The position numbers were made by a program, and so were the translations under genes. DNA of 64,000 nt, taken from NCBI RefSeq assembly GCF_030124145.1, contig NZ_JASKMS010000003.1:124001-188000 (forward strand), in the 5' to 3' direction. How positions within the stretch are numbered: position 1 is the first letter of the stretch; each line of letters starts with the position of its first letter. Shown piece by piece: positions 46,108 through 55,252 of the stretch. Origin of the DNA: Streptomyces sp. 378 (GTDB lineage: Bacteria; Actinomycetota; Actinomycetes; Streptomycetales; Streptomycetaceae). The notes beneath the pieces are model-generated. The model made no database searches, had not been told where the DNA came from, and worked only from the letters and a program-made list of their open reading frames with translations.

Positions 46108-47078
46108 CGAGCGGCCTCCTGCTTGTGACGACGGTTCGCGGCCCGCAGGAAGCCGAAGGAGAGGAGGAGTGTGGCGAAGGCGATGATCACGGCCTGCGCC
46201 GCGGCTCCGTGGATGTCACCTTCGCCGAAGGCGTCCCGGTACACCTTCATCAGCGGACTCCACGTGGTGGACACGGAGTTGGTGAGCGGCTTGAGGGTGG
46301 TCGGCTCGTTGAACACCTGGAGCGTCGCGATGATCGAGAAGAAGAAGGTCAGCACCAGCGAGGGCGCCACCATCGGGATCTTGATGCGCAGGGCGATCTG
46401 GCGCGGGGTGGCGCCGTCCAGCTTCGCCGCCTCGTACACCTCCGCCGGGATCGCCCGCAGCGAGGTGTAGATGACGATCATGTTGAAGCCGGTGCCGCCC
46501 CAGACCGCGATGTTGGACAGGGCCAGGTACAGCGGCCCGCCGTCCAGCAGGTCCGGCTGCGGCATCCCGAGCTTGTCGAGGACGAAGTAGAAGGGGCTGA
46601 CGTCCGGCAGGTAGAGAAAGCCCCACAGCAGCGCCGCCACCACACCGGGGATGGCGTACGGCAGGAAGATCGCGAGCCGCGTGGCGGGTGCGAGCCGCAC
46701 CTTCTCCGAGTCGAGCATCAGCGCGAACAGCAGGGCCAGGCCGAGCATGACGGGCACGACGATGCAGCCGTAGCCGAGCACACGCAGGGCGCCGTGCAGC
46801 AGTTCGCTGTCGGAGAGGGCGTCGGTGTAGTTCTCCGCACCGGCCCAGACCTCCGTGCGGGCGCCGGAGCCGAGGCCGAGGCCGGAGACCCGCACCTTGC
46901 GGAAGCTCAGCCAGAGCGCGTAACCGATGGGGAGGGCGAAGAACAGGGCGAACAAGATCGTCGCGGGGAGGAGGAAGACATAGGGGGCGCTTCGCGCTCG
47001 TTCGAGGGTGGTGGTGGGAGGGCGGTCGTACGGGGCCCCCTTGACCCCGTACGACCGCCGGCGTGCCGTGGCTTTCAC
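46104..47078 (-). CDS. Carbohydrate ABC transporter permease (MalF type)
   Basis: 324 residues from GTG 47078, which overlaps the lipoprotein stop (GTGA). Six helices after a cytoplasmic N-terminus, with an EAA loop EAAKLDGATPRQIALRIKIPMVAP. It overlaps the second permease by ATGA. Confidence 0.92.
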   Translation of the reverse strand: MKATARRRSYGVKGAPYDRPPTTTLERARSAPYVFLLPATILFALFFALPIGYALWLSFRKVRVSGLGLGSGARTEVWAGAENYTDALSDSELLHGALRVLGYGCIVVPVMLGLALLFALMLDSEKVRLAPATRLAIFLPYAIPGVVAALLWGFLYLPDVSPFYFVLDKLGMPQPDLLDGGPLYLALSNIAVWGGTGFNMIVIYTSLRAIPAEVYEAAKLDGATPRQIALRIKIPMVAPSLVLTFFFSIIATLQVFNEPTTLKPLTNSVSTTWSPLMKVYRDAFGEGDIHGAAAQAVIIAFATLLLSFGFLRAANRRHKQEAAR

Positions 47079-48394
47079 CGCGCGACCCCGAAGCCCTGCT
47101 TCTTCATGTCGGCGACGGTGTCGTCCTGCATGGTGTTCAGAGCGGTAACGAAGTCGGACTTGTTCTTCGCGGCGGCGCCGAAGGCGTCCTTGAAGGCCGT
47201 GTAGGCGACGTTGACGTTCGGGCCCCAGGCGGAGGGCGCGGTGGTCTCCGCGATGTCGGCGGCCTTGGTGTAGAAGTCGGCCTGGTGCGAGAAGTAGGCC
47301 GGCGGCTTGAGGAAGGCGCCGCTGGTCTGGGCGTTGGTGGCGGCCGGGTAGATGCCGCTCTCCTTGGCCAGCGCGTTCAGGGCCTCGCCGTCGGTGTTGA
47401 GCCAGGTGGCGAACTCGGCGGCGGCCTCCCGGTGTTCGGAGTCGGTGGTGACGCCGGTGGAGGAGCCGCCCCAGCTGCCGGTGCGGTTCTCGCTCGCGGA
47501 CCACTGGGGGAGCGGGGCCATGGCCCACTTGCCCTTGGTGTCGGGCGCGGCGGTGGTGAGCGTGCCCGGTGCCCACACGGCGCTGACCCAGGCGATCTGC
47601 TTGCCGGTGTTGAGCGCCTTGTTCCAGGCCGGGGTGTACATCGGCTGGTTGTCGATGGCGCCCTCCTTCACCAGGCCGCCCCAGAACTTCGCGACCTTCC
47701 GCGTCGCCGCGTCGTTGATGGAGACCTTCCACTGGTCGCCGGAGGTCGTCCACCACTTCGCGCCCGCCTGCTGGGCGAGGCCGGCGAAGAGGCCGGAGTC
47801 GCTGGCGGAGAAGGTGGTCAGGTCCTTCTCCGGGGCCGCCTTCTTCAGCTCGCGGGCCGTCCGCGCGAACTCGTCCCAGGTCGTGGGCACGGTGAGGCCG
47901 TACTTCTCGAACAGGTCCGCGCGGTAGTAGAACATCATCGGCCCGATGTCCTGCGGGACGGCGTAGACCGCGTCCGTGCCCAGCGTCGTCTGCTGCCAGA
48001 CCCCGTCGGCGAAGCCGCTCTTCGCGTCACCCACGTCGCCGGATATGTCCGCGAGCGCGTCGTTGCTGACCAGGGTGGGCAGCGCCTGGTACTCGGCCTG
48101 CACCAGGTCGGGTGCCTTGCCCGCCTTGTGCGCGGTGAGGATCTTGGTGACGAGTGCGTCACCGGAGGCCTGCTTCTTCACCGTGACGGTGATCCGGTTC
48201 TTCTTGCCCGGTCCCTTGTTCCACAGGTCCACGACCTTGTCCATGCCGGGCGTCCAGGTCCAGTAGGTCAGCGAGACCGGTCCCGACTCGGTCTCGCTGT
48301 CCCCGTTCCCGGAGCCGCAGGCGGCGAGGGTGGTGGCGCCGAGCGCGACGGCGACGGCGGTTGTCACGAGGCGGCGGCGCTTCGTGTACGGCAT
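47075..48394 (-). CDS. Extracellular sugar-binding lipoprotein
   Basis: 439 residues. Lipoprotein signal MPYTKRRRLVTTAVAVALG with lipobox LAAC at Cys26, then a solute-binding fold (PVSLTYWTWTPG, ...YAVPQDIGPMMFYYRADLFEKYG...). ATG 48394 has GGGGAGAG upstream and gives the lipoprotein signal; upstream in-frame starts lie in the operator region. Substrate probably galacto-oligosaccharides, from its neighbours. Confidence 0.93.
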   Translation of the reverse strand: MPYTKRRRLVTTAVAVALGATTLAACGSGNGDSETESGPVSLTYWTWTPGMDKVVDLWNKGPGKKNRITVTVKKQASGDALVTKILTAHKAGKAPDLVQAEYQALPTLVSNDALADISGDVGDAKSGFADGVWQQTTLGTDAVYAVPQDIGPMMFYYRADLFEKYGLTVPTTWDEFARTARELKKAAPEKDLTTFSASDSGLFAGLAQQAGAKWWTTSGDQWKVSINDAATRKVAKFWGGLVKEGAIDNQPMYTPAWNKALNTGKQIAWVSAVWAPGTLTTAAPDTKGKWAMAPLPQWSASENRTGSWGGSSTGVTTDSEHREAAAEFATWLNTDGEALNALAKESGIYPAATNAQTSGAFLKPPAYFSHQADFYTKAADIAETTAPSAWGPNVNVAYTAFKDAFGAAAKNKSDFVTALNTMQDDTVADMKKQGFGVAR

Positions 48395-48449
48395 GGATCT
48401 CTCCCCTGACCTGGGGTCCTCGCCTGCTGCGGGGACCCTGCCATGCTTC

Positions 48450-48463
48450 TGTGAGCGTTCACA
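48450..48463. promoter_or_regulatory. LacI-type operator 1
   Basis: TGTGAGCGTTCACA: 5-bp perfect outer arms and a CG centre, characteristic of LacI-family sites. It overlaps the downstream edge of the leftward -10 box. Confidence 0.75.
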
Positions 48464-48491
48464 GTAGAGAAACATCCAGGACACTTGTCAA
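48463..48491 (-). promoter_or_regulatory. Promoter of the ABC transporter-lacI operon
   Basis: On the minus strand, perfect TTGACA (48491-48486) and TCTACT (48468-48463) are 17 bp apart. Operator 1 overlaps the start region, as expected for repression. Confidence 0.65.
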
Positions 48492-48515
48492 TGGTTGTTG
48501 CTGTGCGGTTATGTT
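48485..48515 (+). promoter_or_regulatory. Possible beta-galactosidase promoter
   Basis: TTGTCA (48485-48490) and TATGTT (48510-48515), 19 bp apart; the -35 box overlaps the divergent one. Operator 2 lies downstream. Confidence 0.35.
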
Positions 48516-48538
48516 GGGCTCAGCGCCGCATCGGCGTG

Positions 48539-48552
48539 TGTGAACGTTCCCA
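48539..48552. promoter_or_regulatory. LacI-type operator 2
   Basis: TGTGAACGTTCCCA, one mismatch from a perfect palindrome and clearly the same site as operator 1, 28 bp before the beta-galactosidase ATG. Confidence 0.7.
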
Positions 48553-48579
48553 TTTGATCGATCGACCGGGAGACCATCC

Positions 48580-50601
48580 ATGCCGGAGACCACCCCCAGG
48601 GGCCTCACCAGGCTCGCCTTCGGTGGGGACTACAACCCCGAGCAGTGGCCGGAAAGCGTCTGGCAGGACGACGTCCGGCTGATGCGGGAGGCCGGCGTCA
48701 CCCTGGTGAGCGTCGGGATCTTCTCCTGGGCGCTGCTGGAGCCCTCACCGGGCAGGTACGACTTCGGCTGGATGGACCGGCTCCTGGACCTGCTGCACGA
48801 GCACGGCATCCGCGTCGACCTCGGCACCCCCACCGTCGTGCCGCCCGTCTGGTTCTACCGGGCCCACCCCGAAGCACTGCCCGTGACCGCCGAGGGCGTG
48901 CGCTACGCGTTCGGCTCCCGCGCGGCCATCTGCCACAGCAACGCCGACTACCGCGCGGCCGCGGCATCCATCACGCACCAGCTCGCCGAGCGTTACGGCG
49001 ACCACCCGGCGCTGGCGATGTGGCACGTGCACAACGAGTACGGCGTCCCCGTATCGGCCTGCTACTGCGACTCCTGCGCCGCCCACTTCCGCCGCTGGCT
49101 CGCGGCCACGTACGGTACGGTCGACGCGGTCAACGAGGCCTGGGGCACCGCCTTCTGGGGCCAGCGCTACGGTGACTTCGAGGACATCGAGCCGCCCCGG
49201 CTCACCCCCGCGGCCGTCAACCCGGCCCAGGCGCTGGACTACAAGCGGTTCGCCGACGCCACCATGCGCGAGAACTTCGTCAGCGAACGGGACATCCTGC
49301 ACCGCCTCTCGCCGGGCGTCCCGGTCACCACCAACTTCATGACGGCGCTCAGCCAGTGCGACTCGGTCGACTACTGGGCCTGGGGCCGCGAGGTCGACCT
49401 CGTCACCAACGACCACTACCTGATCACCGACGGCCGGCGCACCCACGTCAACCTGGCCATGGCCGCGGACCTCACCCGTTCCGTCGCGGGCGGCGCGCCC
49501 TGGCTGCTGCTAGAGCACTCCACCTCGGGCGTCAACTGGCAACCGCGCAACCCGGCCAAGGCCCCCGGCCAGATGGCCCGCAACTCCCTCGCCCACGTGG
49601 CCCGCGGCTCCGACGGCGCCCTGTTCTTCCAGTGGCGCCAGTCCCGGCGCGGCGCCGAGAAGTTCCACTCGGCGATGGTCCCGCACGGCGGCACCGACAC
49701 CCGGGTGTGGCGCGAGGTCGTCGAACTCGGCGCCGCCGTCCAGGCGTTGAGCGAGATCCGCGGCACCCGCACGCAGGCCGACGTGGCCGTGCTGTGGGAC
49801 TGGCACTCCTGGTGGGCGCAGAGCCTCGACTGGCGCCCCAGCGTCGACCACGACGCCCGCGAGCGCGCCGACTCGTTCTACGAGGCCCTGTACGACCGCC
49901 ACCTCACCGTCGACTTCGCCCACCCCGAAGCCGACCTGTCGAGGTATCCCCTGGTCGTCGTACCGGCCCTGTACCTGATGACGGAGGCGGCCGGACGCAA
50001 CCTGACCTCGTACGTCGAGAACGGCGGCACGCTGGTCGTCTCCTGCTTCTCCGGCATCGTCGACGAGCACGACACCGTCCACGAGGGCGCCTACCCGGGC
50101 CCGCTGCGGGACGTCCTCGGCCTCACCGTCGAGGAGTTCTCGCCGTTGCTGCCCGGCGAACGGGTGCGTGTCACCGGCCCCGACGGAACCGAGCTGTCCG
50201 CCGACGTGTGGACGGAGTTCGTGGTGCCGCGCGGCGCCGAGACCGTCCTGACCTACGCCGACGGCCTCGCCGCCGGCCGGCCCGCGGTGACCCGGCACCG
50301 CCTCGGCGAGGGCACCGCCTGGTACGTCTCCACCCGGCTGGGTGCCGACGGCCTCGACACACTGCTCGGCCGGGCGAGCGAGGACGCGCGGCTCGGTCCG
50401 CGCACCGAGCTGCCCCGTGACGTCGAAGTGGTCCGCCGTACCGGCGAGTCGGGCACCTACCTGTTCGCCGTCAACCACACCGGCTCCGACGCCAAGGTGC
50501 CCCTGGAGACGCCCGGCACCGAACTGCTGACCGGTGAACGCGCCGCCGGCCGCCTGGCGGTCCCGGCCGGAGCCGTCCGGGTCGTCCGGCTCGACGGCTG
50601 A
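48580..50601 (+). CDS. Beta-galactosidase, glycoside hydrolase family 42
   Basis: 673 residues, cytoplasmic (no signal). GH42 TIM-barrel start FGGDYNPEQWPESVWQDDV, acid/base Glu153 in WHVHNEYGVP, nucleophile Glu312 in LLLEHSTSGVNW, a zinc-type Cys cluster (CYCDSCAAHF), trimerisation/GATase-like domain (~400-600) and C-terminal beta domain. Hydrolyses short galactosides brought in by the ABC importer. Confidence 0.95.
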   Translation: MPETTPRGLTRLAFGGDYNPEQWPESVWQDDVRLMREAGVTLVSVGIFSWALLEPSPGRYDFGWMDRLLDLLHEHGIRVDLGTPTVVPPVWFYRAHPEALPVTAEGVRYAFGSRAAICHSNADYRAAAASITHQLAERYGDHPALAMWHVHNEYGVPVSACYCDSCAAHFRRWLAATYGTVDAVNEAWGTAFWGQRYGDFEDIEPPRLTPAAVNPAQALDYKRFADATMRENFVSERDILHRLSPGVPVTTNFMTALSQCDSVDYWAWGREVDLVTNDHYLITDGRRTHVNLAMAADLTRSVAGGAPWLLLEHSTSGVNWQPRNPAKAPGQMARNSLAHVARGSDGALFFQWRQSRRGAEKFHSAMVPHGGTDTRVWREVVELGAAVQALSEIRGTRTQADVAVLWDWHSWWAQSLDWRPSVDHDARERADSFYEALYDRHLTVDFAHPEADLSRYPLVVVPALYLMTEAAGRNLTSYVENGGTLVVSCFSGIVDEHDTVHEGAYPGPLRDVLGLTVEEFSPLLPGERVRVTGPDGTELSADVWTEFVVPRGAETVLTYADGLAAGRPAVTRHRLGEGTAWYVSTRLGADGLDTLLGRASEDARLGPRTELPRDVEVVRRTGESGTYLFAVNHTGSDAKVPLETPGTELLTGERAAGRLAVPAGAVRVVRLDG

Positions 50602-50608
50602 ACCGACT

Positions 50609-50646
50609 CCCTCCGCCCGCGCGAGCCACGAGCCGCGGGCGGAGGG
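50609..50646 (+). terminator. Hairpin terminator after beta-galactosidase
   Basis: Perfect 13-bp arms at 50609-50621 (CCCTCCGCCCGCG) and 50634-50646, 12-nt loop, 7 bp past the stop codon. Suggests the galactanase has its own promoter. Confidence 0.75.
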
Positions 50647-50711
50647 TCCTCACCTGCCCCCCGGGTGAGAGGAACTCCCCCATCCTCACGTCGAAGGGAC
50701 GACGGACGACG

Positions 50712-52271
50712 ATGTTCCATCCCAGACGCACGCTCAGGGCCCTGCTGCTCCCGCTCGCCGCGGGCCTCGCCCTCACCGCCCTGCCCGCCACCTCGGCACA
50801 GGCCGCGAGCACGCTGACCAACGGCGGTTTCGAAGCCGGCGGCGCGGGCGCCGCCACCCCGAGCGGCTGGTCCGAACACGGTGACACCGGCGCCTCGTTC
50901 ACCGAGTCCGGCGGCCACGGCGGCAGCTACCGCCTCAGCCACTGGGCCTCGTCGGCCTACAAGGTGGAGACGTACCAGTACCTGTCCGGACTCGCCAACG
51001 GGAACTACAAGCTCACCGCCTGGGTGCGCTCCGGCGGCGGGCAGAAGTCCGCCTTCATCGCGCTGAAGAACTGCGGCGGCGCCGAGCAGCGCACCGACGT
51101 GCCGGTCTCGGCCAGTGGGTGGATCCGGATCGTGGTGCCGGTCCGGGTGACCGGCAACCAGTGCACGATCAGCGTCAACAGTGACGCGAACGCGGGCAAC
51201 TGGATCAATGTCGACGACCTGACCTTCACGTCCGGCACGTCCGGTACGTCGATCAAGGGCGCCGACATCTCGTCCCTGGCCAAGAGCGAGGCCAAGGGCG
51301 GCGTCTACCGCGACAGCTCGGGCACCGCCGGCGACCCCCTCGCCGTCCTCAAGTCGAACGGCATGAACTACGCCCGCCTCAAGGTCTGGGTGAACCCGGC
51401 CGACGGCTACCACGACAAGGCCCGTGTCCTGGCCACGGCCAAGCGGGTCAAGGCCCAGGGCATGAAGTTGCTGGTCGACTTCCACTACTCGGACTTCTGG
51501 GCCGACCCGGGACGCCAGGACAAGCCCGTCGCCTGGGCCGGACACTCCTACGGTCAACTGAAGACGGACGTGTACCACCACACGTACGACGTGCTGAACG
51601 CCCTGAAGGCGCAGGGCACCACCGCCGACATGGTCCAGGTCGGCAACGAGATCAACGGCGGCATGCTCTGGAACGAGGGATCCACCGCGAACTGGACGCA
51701 ACTGGCCGGTCTGCTCAACTCCGGCTACGACGCGGTCAAGGCGGTGAGTCCCTCCACCACCGTGGCCCTGCACCTCGCCGAGGGCGGTGACCTGGAGGGC
51801 ACCCGCCGGTGGTTCGACAGCGCACGCTCCAACGGTGTGCGGTTCGACGCCATCGGCCTGTCCTTCTACGGCTACTGGCACGGCAGCCTGGCCGACTTCC
51901 AGACGACCCTCGATGACGCGGCCGCCCGCTACGGCAAGCCGGTCTTCGTCGCCGAGACCGCCTACCCGTTCCGCCTCGACAGCGAGGACGCGCACGAGAA
52001 CATCATCGACACCGGCGGCGAACTGGTCCCCGGCTACCCGGCGAGCGTGGCCGGCCAGACCCGGTGGATGAACGACATGGCGAGCATCGTGGAGGCCGTC
52101 CCGAACGGCCGTGGCCTGGGCATCTTCTACTGGGAGGCGACCTGGACCGCGGTGCCCGGCAACGGCTGGGACCCGACCGACGCCGCCTCCGGCAACGGCT
52201 GGGAGAACCAGGCGCTGTTCGGCTACGACGACCGGGCGCTGTCCTCGATGTCCTGGTTCCGTCACCGCTGA
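50712..52271 (+). CDS. Secreted arabinogalactan endo-beta-1,4-galactanase, GH53
   Basis: 519 residues. Sec signal (MFHPRRTLRALLLPLAAGLAL...AQA), a carbohydrate-binding-type beta domain (~33-175), then a GH53 barrel starting KGADISSLAKSEAKGG. Acid/base Glu313 in VGNEINGG and nucleophile Glu415 in FVAETAYP. Cuts beta-1,4-galactan outside the cell; the products feed the ABC importer and GH42 enzyme. GAAGGGA precedes the ATG. Confidence 0.95.
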   Translation: MFHPRRTLRALLLPLAAGLALTALPATSAQAASTLTNGGFEAGGAGAATPSGWSEHGDTGASFTESGGHGGSYRLSHWASSAYKVETYQYLSGLANGNYKLTAWVRSGGGQKSAFIALKNCGGAEQRTDVPVSASGWIRIVVPVRVTGNQCTISVNSDANAGNWINVDDLTFTSGTSGTSIKGADISSLAKSEAKGGVYRDSSGTAGDPLAVLKSNGMNYARLKVWVNPADGYHDKARVLATAKRVKAQGMKLLVDFHYSDFWADPGRQDKPVAWAGHSYGQLKTDVYHHTYDVLNALKAQGTTADMVQVGNEINGGMLWNEGSTANWTQLAGLLNSGYDAVKAVSPSTTVALHLAEGGDLEGTRRWFDSARSNGVRFDAIGLSFYGYWHGSLADFQTTLDDAAARYGKPVFVAETAYPFRLDSEDAHENIIDTGGELVPGYPASVAGQTRWMNDMASIVEAVPNGRGLGIFYWEATWTAVPGNGWDPTDAASGNGWENQALFGYDDRALSSMSWFRHR

Positions 52272-52278
52272 GCGCGCG

Positions 52279-52309
52279 GGGGAGGAGCCCGCTCTCCGGG
52301 CCCCTCCCC
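52279..52309 (+). terminator. Hairpin terminator after galactanase
   Basis: Arms GGGGAGG (52279-52285) and CCTCCCC (52303-52309), one A/C mismatch, then GCCCG/CGGGC closing a 5-nt CTCTC loop. Begins 8 bp after the stop. Confidence 0.7.
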
Positions 52310-52454
52310 TCGGGTCGCATCCACGTGCGAACTCCGCCTCCCGCCGAGGCAGTTCGGTATCGGTCAACGATGCCGAGTCCCGGACGCGACGGCATCGACT
52401 GCGAGACAGTGGGAAGACGCGGTGAGAGGGCGAAGCGCGAGGCAGGGGCACGAC

Positions 52455-52712
52455 ATGCTGAGGACTCCCACGGACGAGACGCGGCTCCGGATCCTGGCCT
52501 GGCTGAAGGACCCCGCTCGCGCGGCCGACGGTGTCACCGCGGACGCCGTCGCCGAGCGGTTCTCGATCCCGCGCCCCGCCGCCGCCACCCACCTCCGGCT
52601 GCTGGAGGCCACCGGCATGCTGCGCACCAGCAGGGCCGCGGGCCGCGTGCGCTACCACCGCGACGACATGCGCATCGCCGACGTGGCCCGGATGTTCGAG
52701 AAGGGCTGGTAG
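52455..52712 (+). CDS. ArsR-like winged-helix regulator
   Basis: 85 residues from ATG 52455. DETRLRILAWLKDP, AVAERFSIPRPAAATHLRLLEATGMLRTSRAAGRVRYHRDD shows the winged helix of ArsR-type proteins. No Cys or His metal-binding motif (such as ELCVCDL) is seen, so metal sensing is unlikely. It precedes the SMP-30-like gene by 65 bp. Confidence 0.82.
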   Translation: MLRTPTDETRLRILAWLKDPARAADGVTADAVAERFSIPRPAAATHLRLLEATGMLRTSRAAGRVRYHRDDMRIADVARMFEKGW

Positions 52713-52777
52713 GCGCCAGGGGCCGGCGGGCGTCCCGGTACAGCGGTATCCCTTACGAGGTGAAGGACACGCGCGCG

Positions 52778-53737
52778 ATGGACCGTCCCACGGCACTCGT
52801 CCCCCGCCACTACGTCGCGGTGGGCCACGGCCCCGAGGACGTGGTCGCCGACCCGCGCGGCCGCGTCCTCACCGGCGTCGCGGACGGCCGCATCCTGCGA
52901 CTCGACGCCCTCGCCGACCCGGTCGCGGCCCGTGTCGAGGTGATCGCCGAAACCGGCGGCAGGCCGCTCGGCCTCGAACTCCTGCCGGACGGGGACCTGC
53001 TGGTGTGCGACGCGGAGCGCGGCCTGCTGCGCGTCGACACCGGTGACGGCACGGTGCGCATCCTCGCCGACTCGGTGGCGGGGGAGCCGCTGCGCTTCTG
53101 CAGCAATGCCGTGGCCCTCTCCGACGGCAGCGTCTACTTCACCGTCTCCAGTCGCCGCTACCCCCTGGAACAGTGGATCGGCGACATCGTCGAACACACC
53201 GGCACGGGCCGGCTGCTGCGGCTCGCCCCCGGCGGTGACACCCCCGAGGTGGTGCTGGACGGCCTGCAGTTCGCCAACGGGATCGCCGTCGGCGCGGACG
53301 AGTCCTTCCTCGTCGTCGCCGAGACCGGCGCCTGCCGGCTCCTGCGCCACTGGCTCACGGGGCCAAAGGCCGGGCGCAGCGAGCCATTCGCCGAGAACCT
53401 CCCGGGCATGCCCGACAACCTCTGGCGCGGCGCACCCGACGGACCGATCTGGGTCGCGCTCGCCGGACCCCGCGTTCCGGCCCTCGACCTGCTCCACCGC
53501 GGCGCGCCCGGCGTCCGCGCCGCCGCCGCCCGGGTGGCCGTGCGCGCCCCGTTCCGGCCCACCGGCACGATCGCCCTCCAGGCCTTCGACGACCAGGGCC
53601 GCGTCGTCCACCACCTCGCCCGCCGCCGCTCCGGCTACCGCATGCCCACCAGCGTCTGCGAAGCGGGCGGGCACCTGATCCTGGGCAGCGTCTGGGAGCG
53701 GGGCGTGGCGGTCTGCGAAGCGCCCACCCCGAGGTGA
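52778..53737 (+). CDS. SMP-30/gluconolactonase-like beta-propeller protein
   Basis: 319 residues from ATG 52778 with GAAGGA 10 nt upstream. Repeating blades such as GPEDVVADPRGRVLTGVADGRILRLD, GLELLPDGDLLVCDAERGLLRVD, and FANGIAVGADESFLVVAETGACRLLRHWL identify an SMP-30/strictosidine-synthase-like propeller. Substrate unknown. A 24-bp imperfect repeat covers its stop codon. Confidence 0.85.
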   Translation: MDRPTALVPRHYVAVGHGPEDVVADPRGRVLTGVADGRILRLDALADPVAARVEVIAETGGRPLGLELLPDGDLLVCDAERGLLRVDTGDGTVRILADSVAGEPLRFCSNAVALSDGSVYFTVSSRRYPLEQWIGDIVEHTGTGRLLRLAPGGDTPEVVLDGLQFANGIAVGADESFLVVAETGACRLLRHWLTGPKAGRSEPFAENLPGMPDNLWRGAPDGPIWVALAGPRVPALDLLHRGAPGVRAAAARVAVRAPFRPTGTIALQAFDDQGRVVHHLARRRSGYRMPTSVCEAGGHLILGSVWERGVAVCEAPTPR

Positions 53738-53794
53738 CCTCCACCGCCCACCCCGGAGTGACCACCACCGCCCGCCTCGGGGTGACCCCGCCCC
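53726..53794 (+). repeat. 24-bp imperfect tandem repeat across a stop codon
   Basis: ACCCCGAGGTGACC... (53726-53749), ACCCCGGAGTGACC... (53750-53773) and a diverged GCCTCGGGGTGACC... copy follow each other. The first copy contains the stop codon TGA of the SMP-30-like gene; each copy encodes the same stop in the same frame. Confidence 0.7.
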
Positions 53795-53837
53795 GCACCC
53801 GGGGTTAACCTGAACTCCGGCCGCGGTCCCTCGCGGC

Positions 53838-53897
53838 GCGGCGGTGGGGCCCGCCGTACCCGAACCGCGGCAGCGACGCCGCCAACGGTCCCTACTT
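53838..53897 (+). ncRNA. Candidate fluoride (crcB-motif) riboswitch
   Basis: The 5' part GGCG-GTGGGGCC-CGCC (53840-53855) fits the GGnG AUGGnGUYC CnCC hairpin, with one A-to-G change. GAACCGC (53862-53868) fits the conserved AAnnGC joint, GGCAGCGACGCC a P2-type stem, and AACGGTCCCTAC (53884-53895) the terminal UGAUGRCUCCUAC element. It lies 55 bp before crcB, where fluoride riboswitches usually are. Some conserved positions differ, so this needs a covariance-model check. Confidence 0.55.
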
Positions 53898-53952
53898 GCG
53901 ACGGCACGCGCCCGTACGACCCGGGCTCCCGGCGAGTAGGAGACACCTCCCC

Positions 53953-54411
53953 ATGACATCCCCCGAGAGCCTCCGTGTGCAGGCCTCCACCACTCCGCGA
54001 CAGTCTCCCTGGCGCGCCCAGGCACCCGGCGTCGCGGTCGTGTCGCTCGGCGGGGGAGTGGGCGCGGCCGCCCGGTACGCCGCCTCCCTCCTCTGGCCCA
54101 CGCCCCCGGACGGCTTCCCCTGGTGGACCCTCTGCGTCAACATCGTCGGCTGCGCCGTGATCGGCGTGTTCATGGTGGTCGTCACCGAGATCCGGACCGC
54201 CCACCCCCTCGTCCGCCCCTTCTTCGGCACCGGCGTCCTCGGCGGCTTCACGACCTTCTCGACGTACGCCGTCGACGTCCGGACACTCATCGACGGCGGC
54301 CGTGTCGGCATCGGTCTGGCCTACCTCGCAGCGACCCCCCTCGCGGCGCTCACCGCGGTGTGGCTCGCGGCCGGAGCGACCCGCCGCGTCCTGAAAGGAA
54401 GGCGACGATGA
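53953..54411 (+). CDS. crcB: Fluoride exporter CrcB (long subunit)
   Basis: 152 residues from ATG 53953 (GTAGGAG upstream). Four helices, with RYAASL, the conserved NIVGC and [12 protein letters not shown] motifs of the Fluc channel. N-terminal ~40 residues are a polar extension. It overlaps the DUF190 gene (ATGA). Confidence 0.93.
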   Translation: MTSPESLRVQASTTPRQSPWRAQAPGVAVVSLGGGVGAAARYAASLLWPTPPDGFPWWTLCVNIVGCAVIGVFMVVVTEIRTAHPLVRPFFGTGVLGGFTTFSTYAVDVRTLIDGGRVGIGLAYLAATPLAALTAVWLAAGATRRVLKGRRR

Positions 54412-54788
54412 CGAGACCGACCGGCAGGGCCCTGCGCCTGACCGTCTTCATCGGCGAGAGCGACACCTGGCACCACAAGCCCCTGTACTCGGAGATCGTC
54501 CACCGGGCCCACACGGCGGGCCTCGCGGGTGCCAGTGTCTTCCGCGGCATCGAGGGCTTCGGCGCGTCCTCCCTGATCCACACCTCGCGGTTGCTGTCCC
54601 TGAGCGAGGACCTGCCGATCGCTGTGGTGATCGTCGACGCCGAGCCACGCGTCCGGGCCTTCCTGCCGCAGCTCGACGAACTGGTCACCGAGGGACTGGT
54701 GACCCTCGACGACTGCGAGATCATCCGGTACTCCGGCCGGGACGACACGCCCGGCACCACGGACACGAAGGGTAAGAAGTCGTTGTGA
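54408..54788 (+). CDS. DUF190 (PII-like) protein
   Basis: 126 residues. DUF190 family with [26 protein letters not shown] and [16 protein letters not shown], a fold related to PII proteins. Found between two crcB genes in many actinobacteria; likely a regulator or partner of the channel. GTGA junction with the next gene. Confidence 0.9.
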   Translation: MTRPTGRALRLTVFIGESDTWHHKPLYSEIVHRAHTAGLAGASVFRGIEGFGASSLIHTSRLLSLSEDLPIAVVIVDAEPRVRAFLPQLDELVTEGLVTLDDCEIIRYSGRDDTPGTTDTKGKKSL

Positions 54789-55132
54789 ACTGGCTGCTGG
54801 TCGTCGGCGGCGCACTGGTCGGCGCCCCGCTGCGCTACCTCACCGACCGGGCGGTCCAGGCGCGGCACGACTCGGTCTTCCCCTGGGGCACCTTCACGGT
54901 GAACGTCACCGGCTCGCTGGTCCTCGGCCTGCTCACCGGAGCCGCCACCCACCTGCAACTGCTGCTCGGCACCGGCCTGTGCGGGGCCCTGACGACCTAT
55001 TCGACGTTCTCCTACGAGACGCTGCGGCTGGCGGAGACCGGGGCCCGACGCCAGGCCGCCGTCAACGTGGCGGCCAGTGTGGTGGCCGGCGTCGGGGCGG
55101 CGTTCGCGGGGGCGGCGCTCGTGCGCATGTGA
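54785..55132 (+). CDS. crcB: Fluoride exporter CrcB (short subunit)
   Basis: 115 residues. Four helices with [17 protein letters not shown] and [13 protein letters not shown]. Fluc channels are antiparallel dimers, and two-gene operons encode the two orientations. Starts at GTG 54785. Confidence 0.93.
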   Translation: MNWLLVVGGALVGAPLRYLTDRAVQARHDSVFPWGTFTVNVTGSLVLGLLTGAATHLQLLLGTGLCGALTTYSTFSYETLRLAETGARRQAAVNVAASVVAGVGAAFAGAALVRM

Positions 55133-55252
55133 GGGGCCGCGAGGGGTGCGGGTGGGGCAGGAGCGCGCCACGTGCACGTGAGAGCCGTCCTCACCCGCGT
55201 GGGGTAGGACATTGCGCTGCGCCCCCGCCTCCCTCGAGCAGAACTGGATCCC

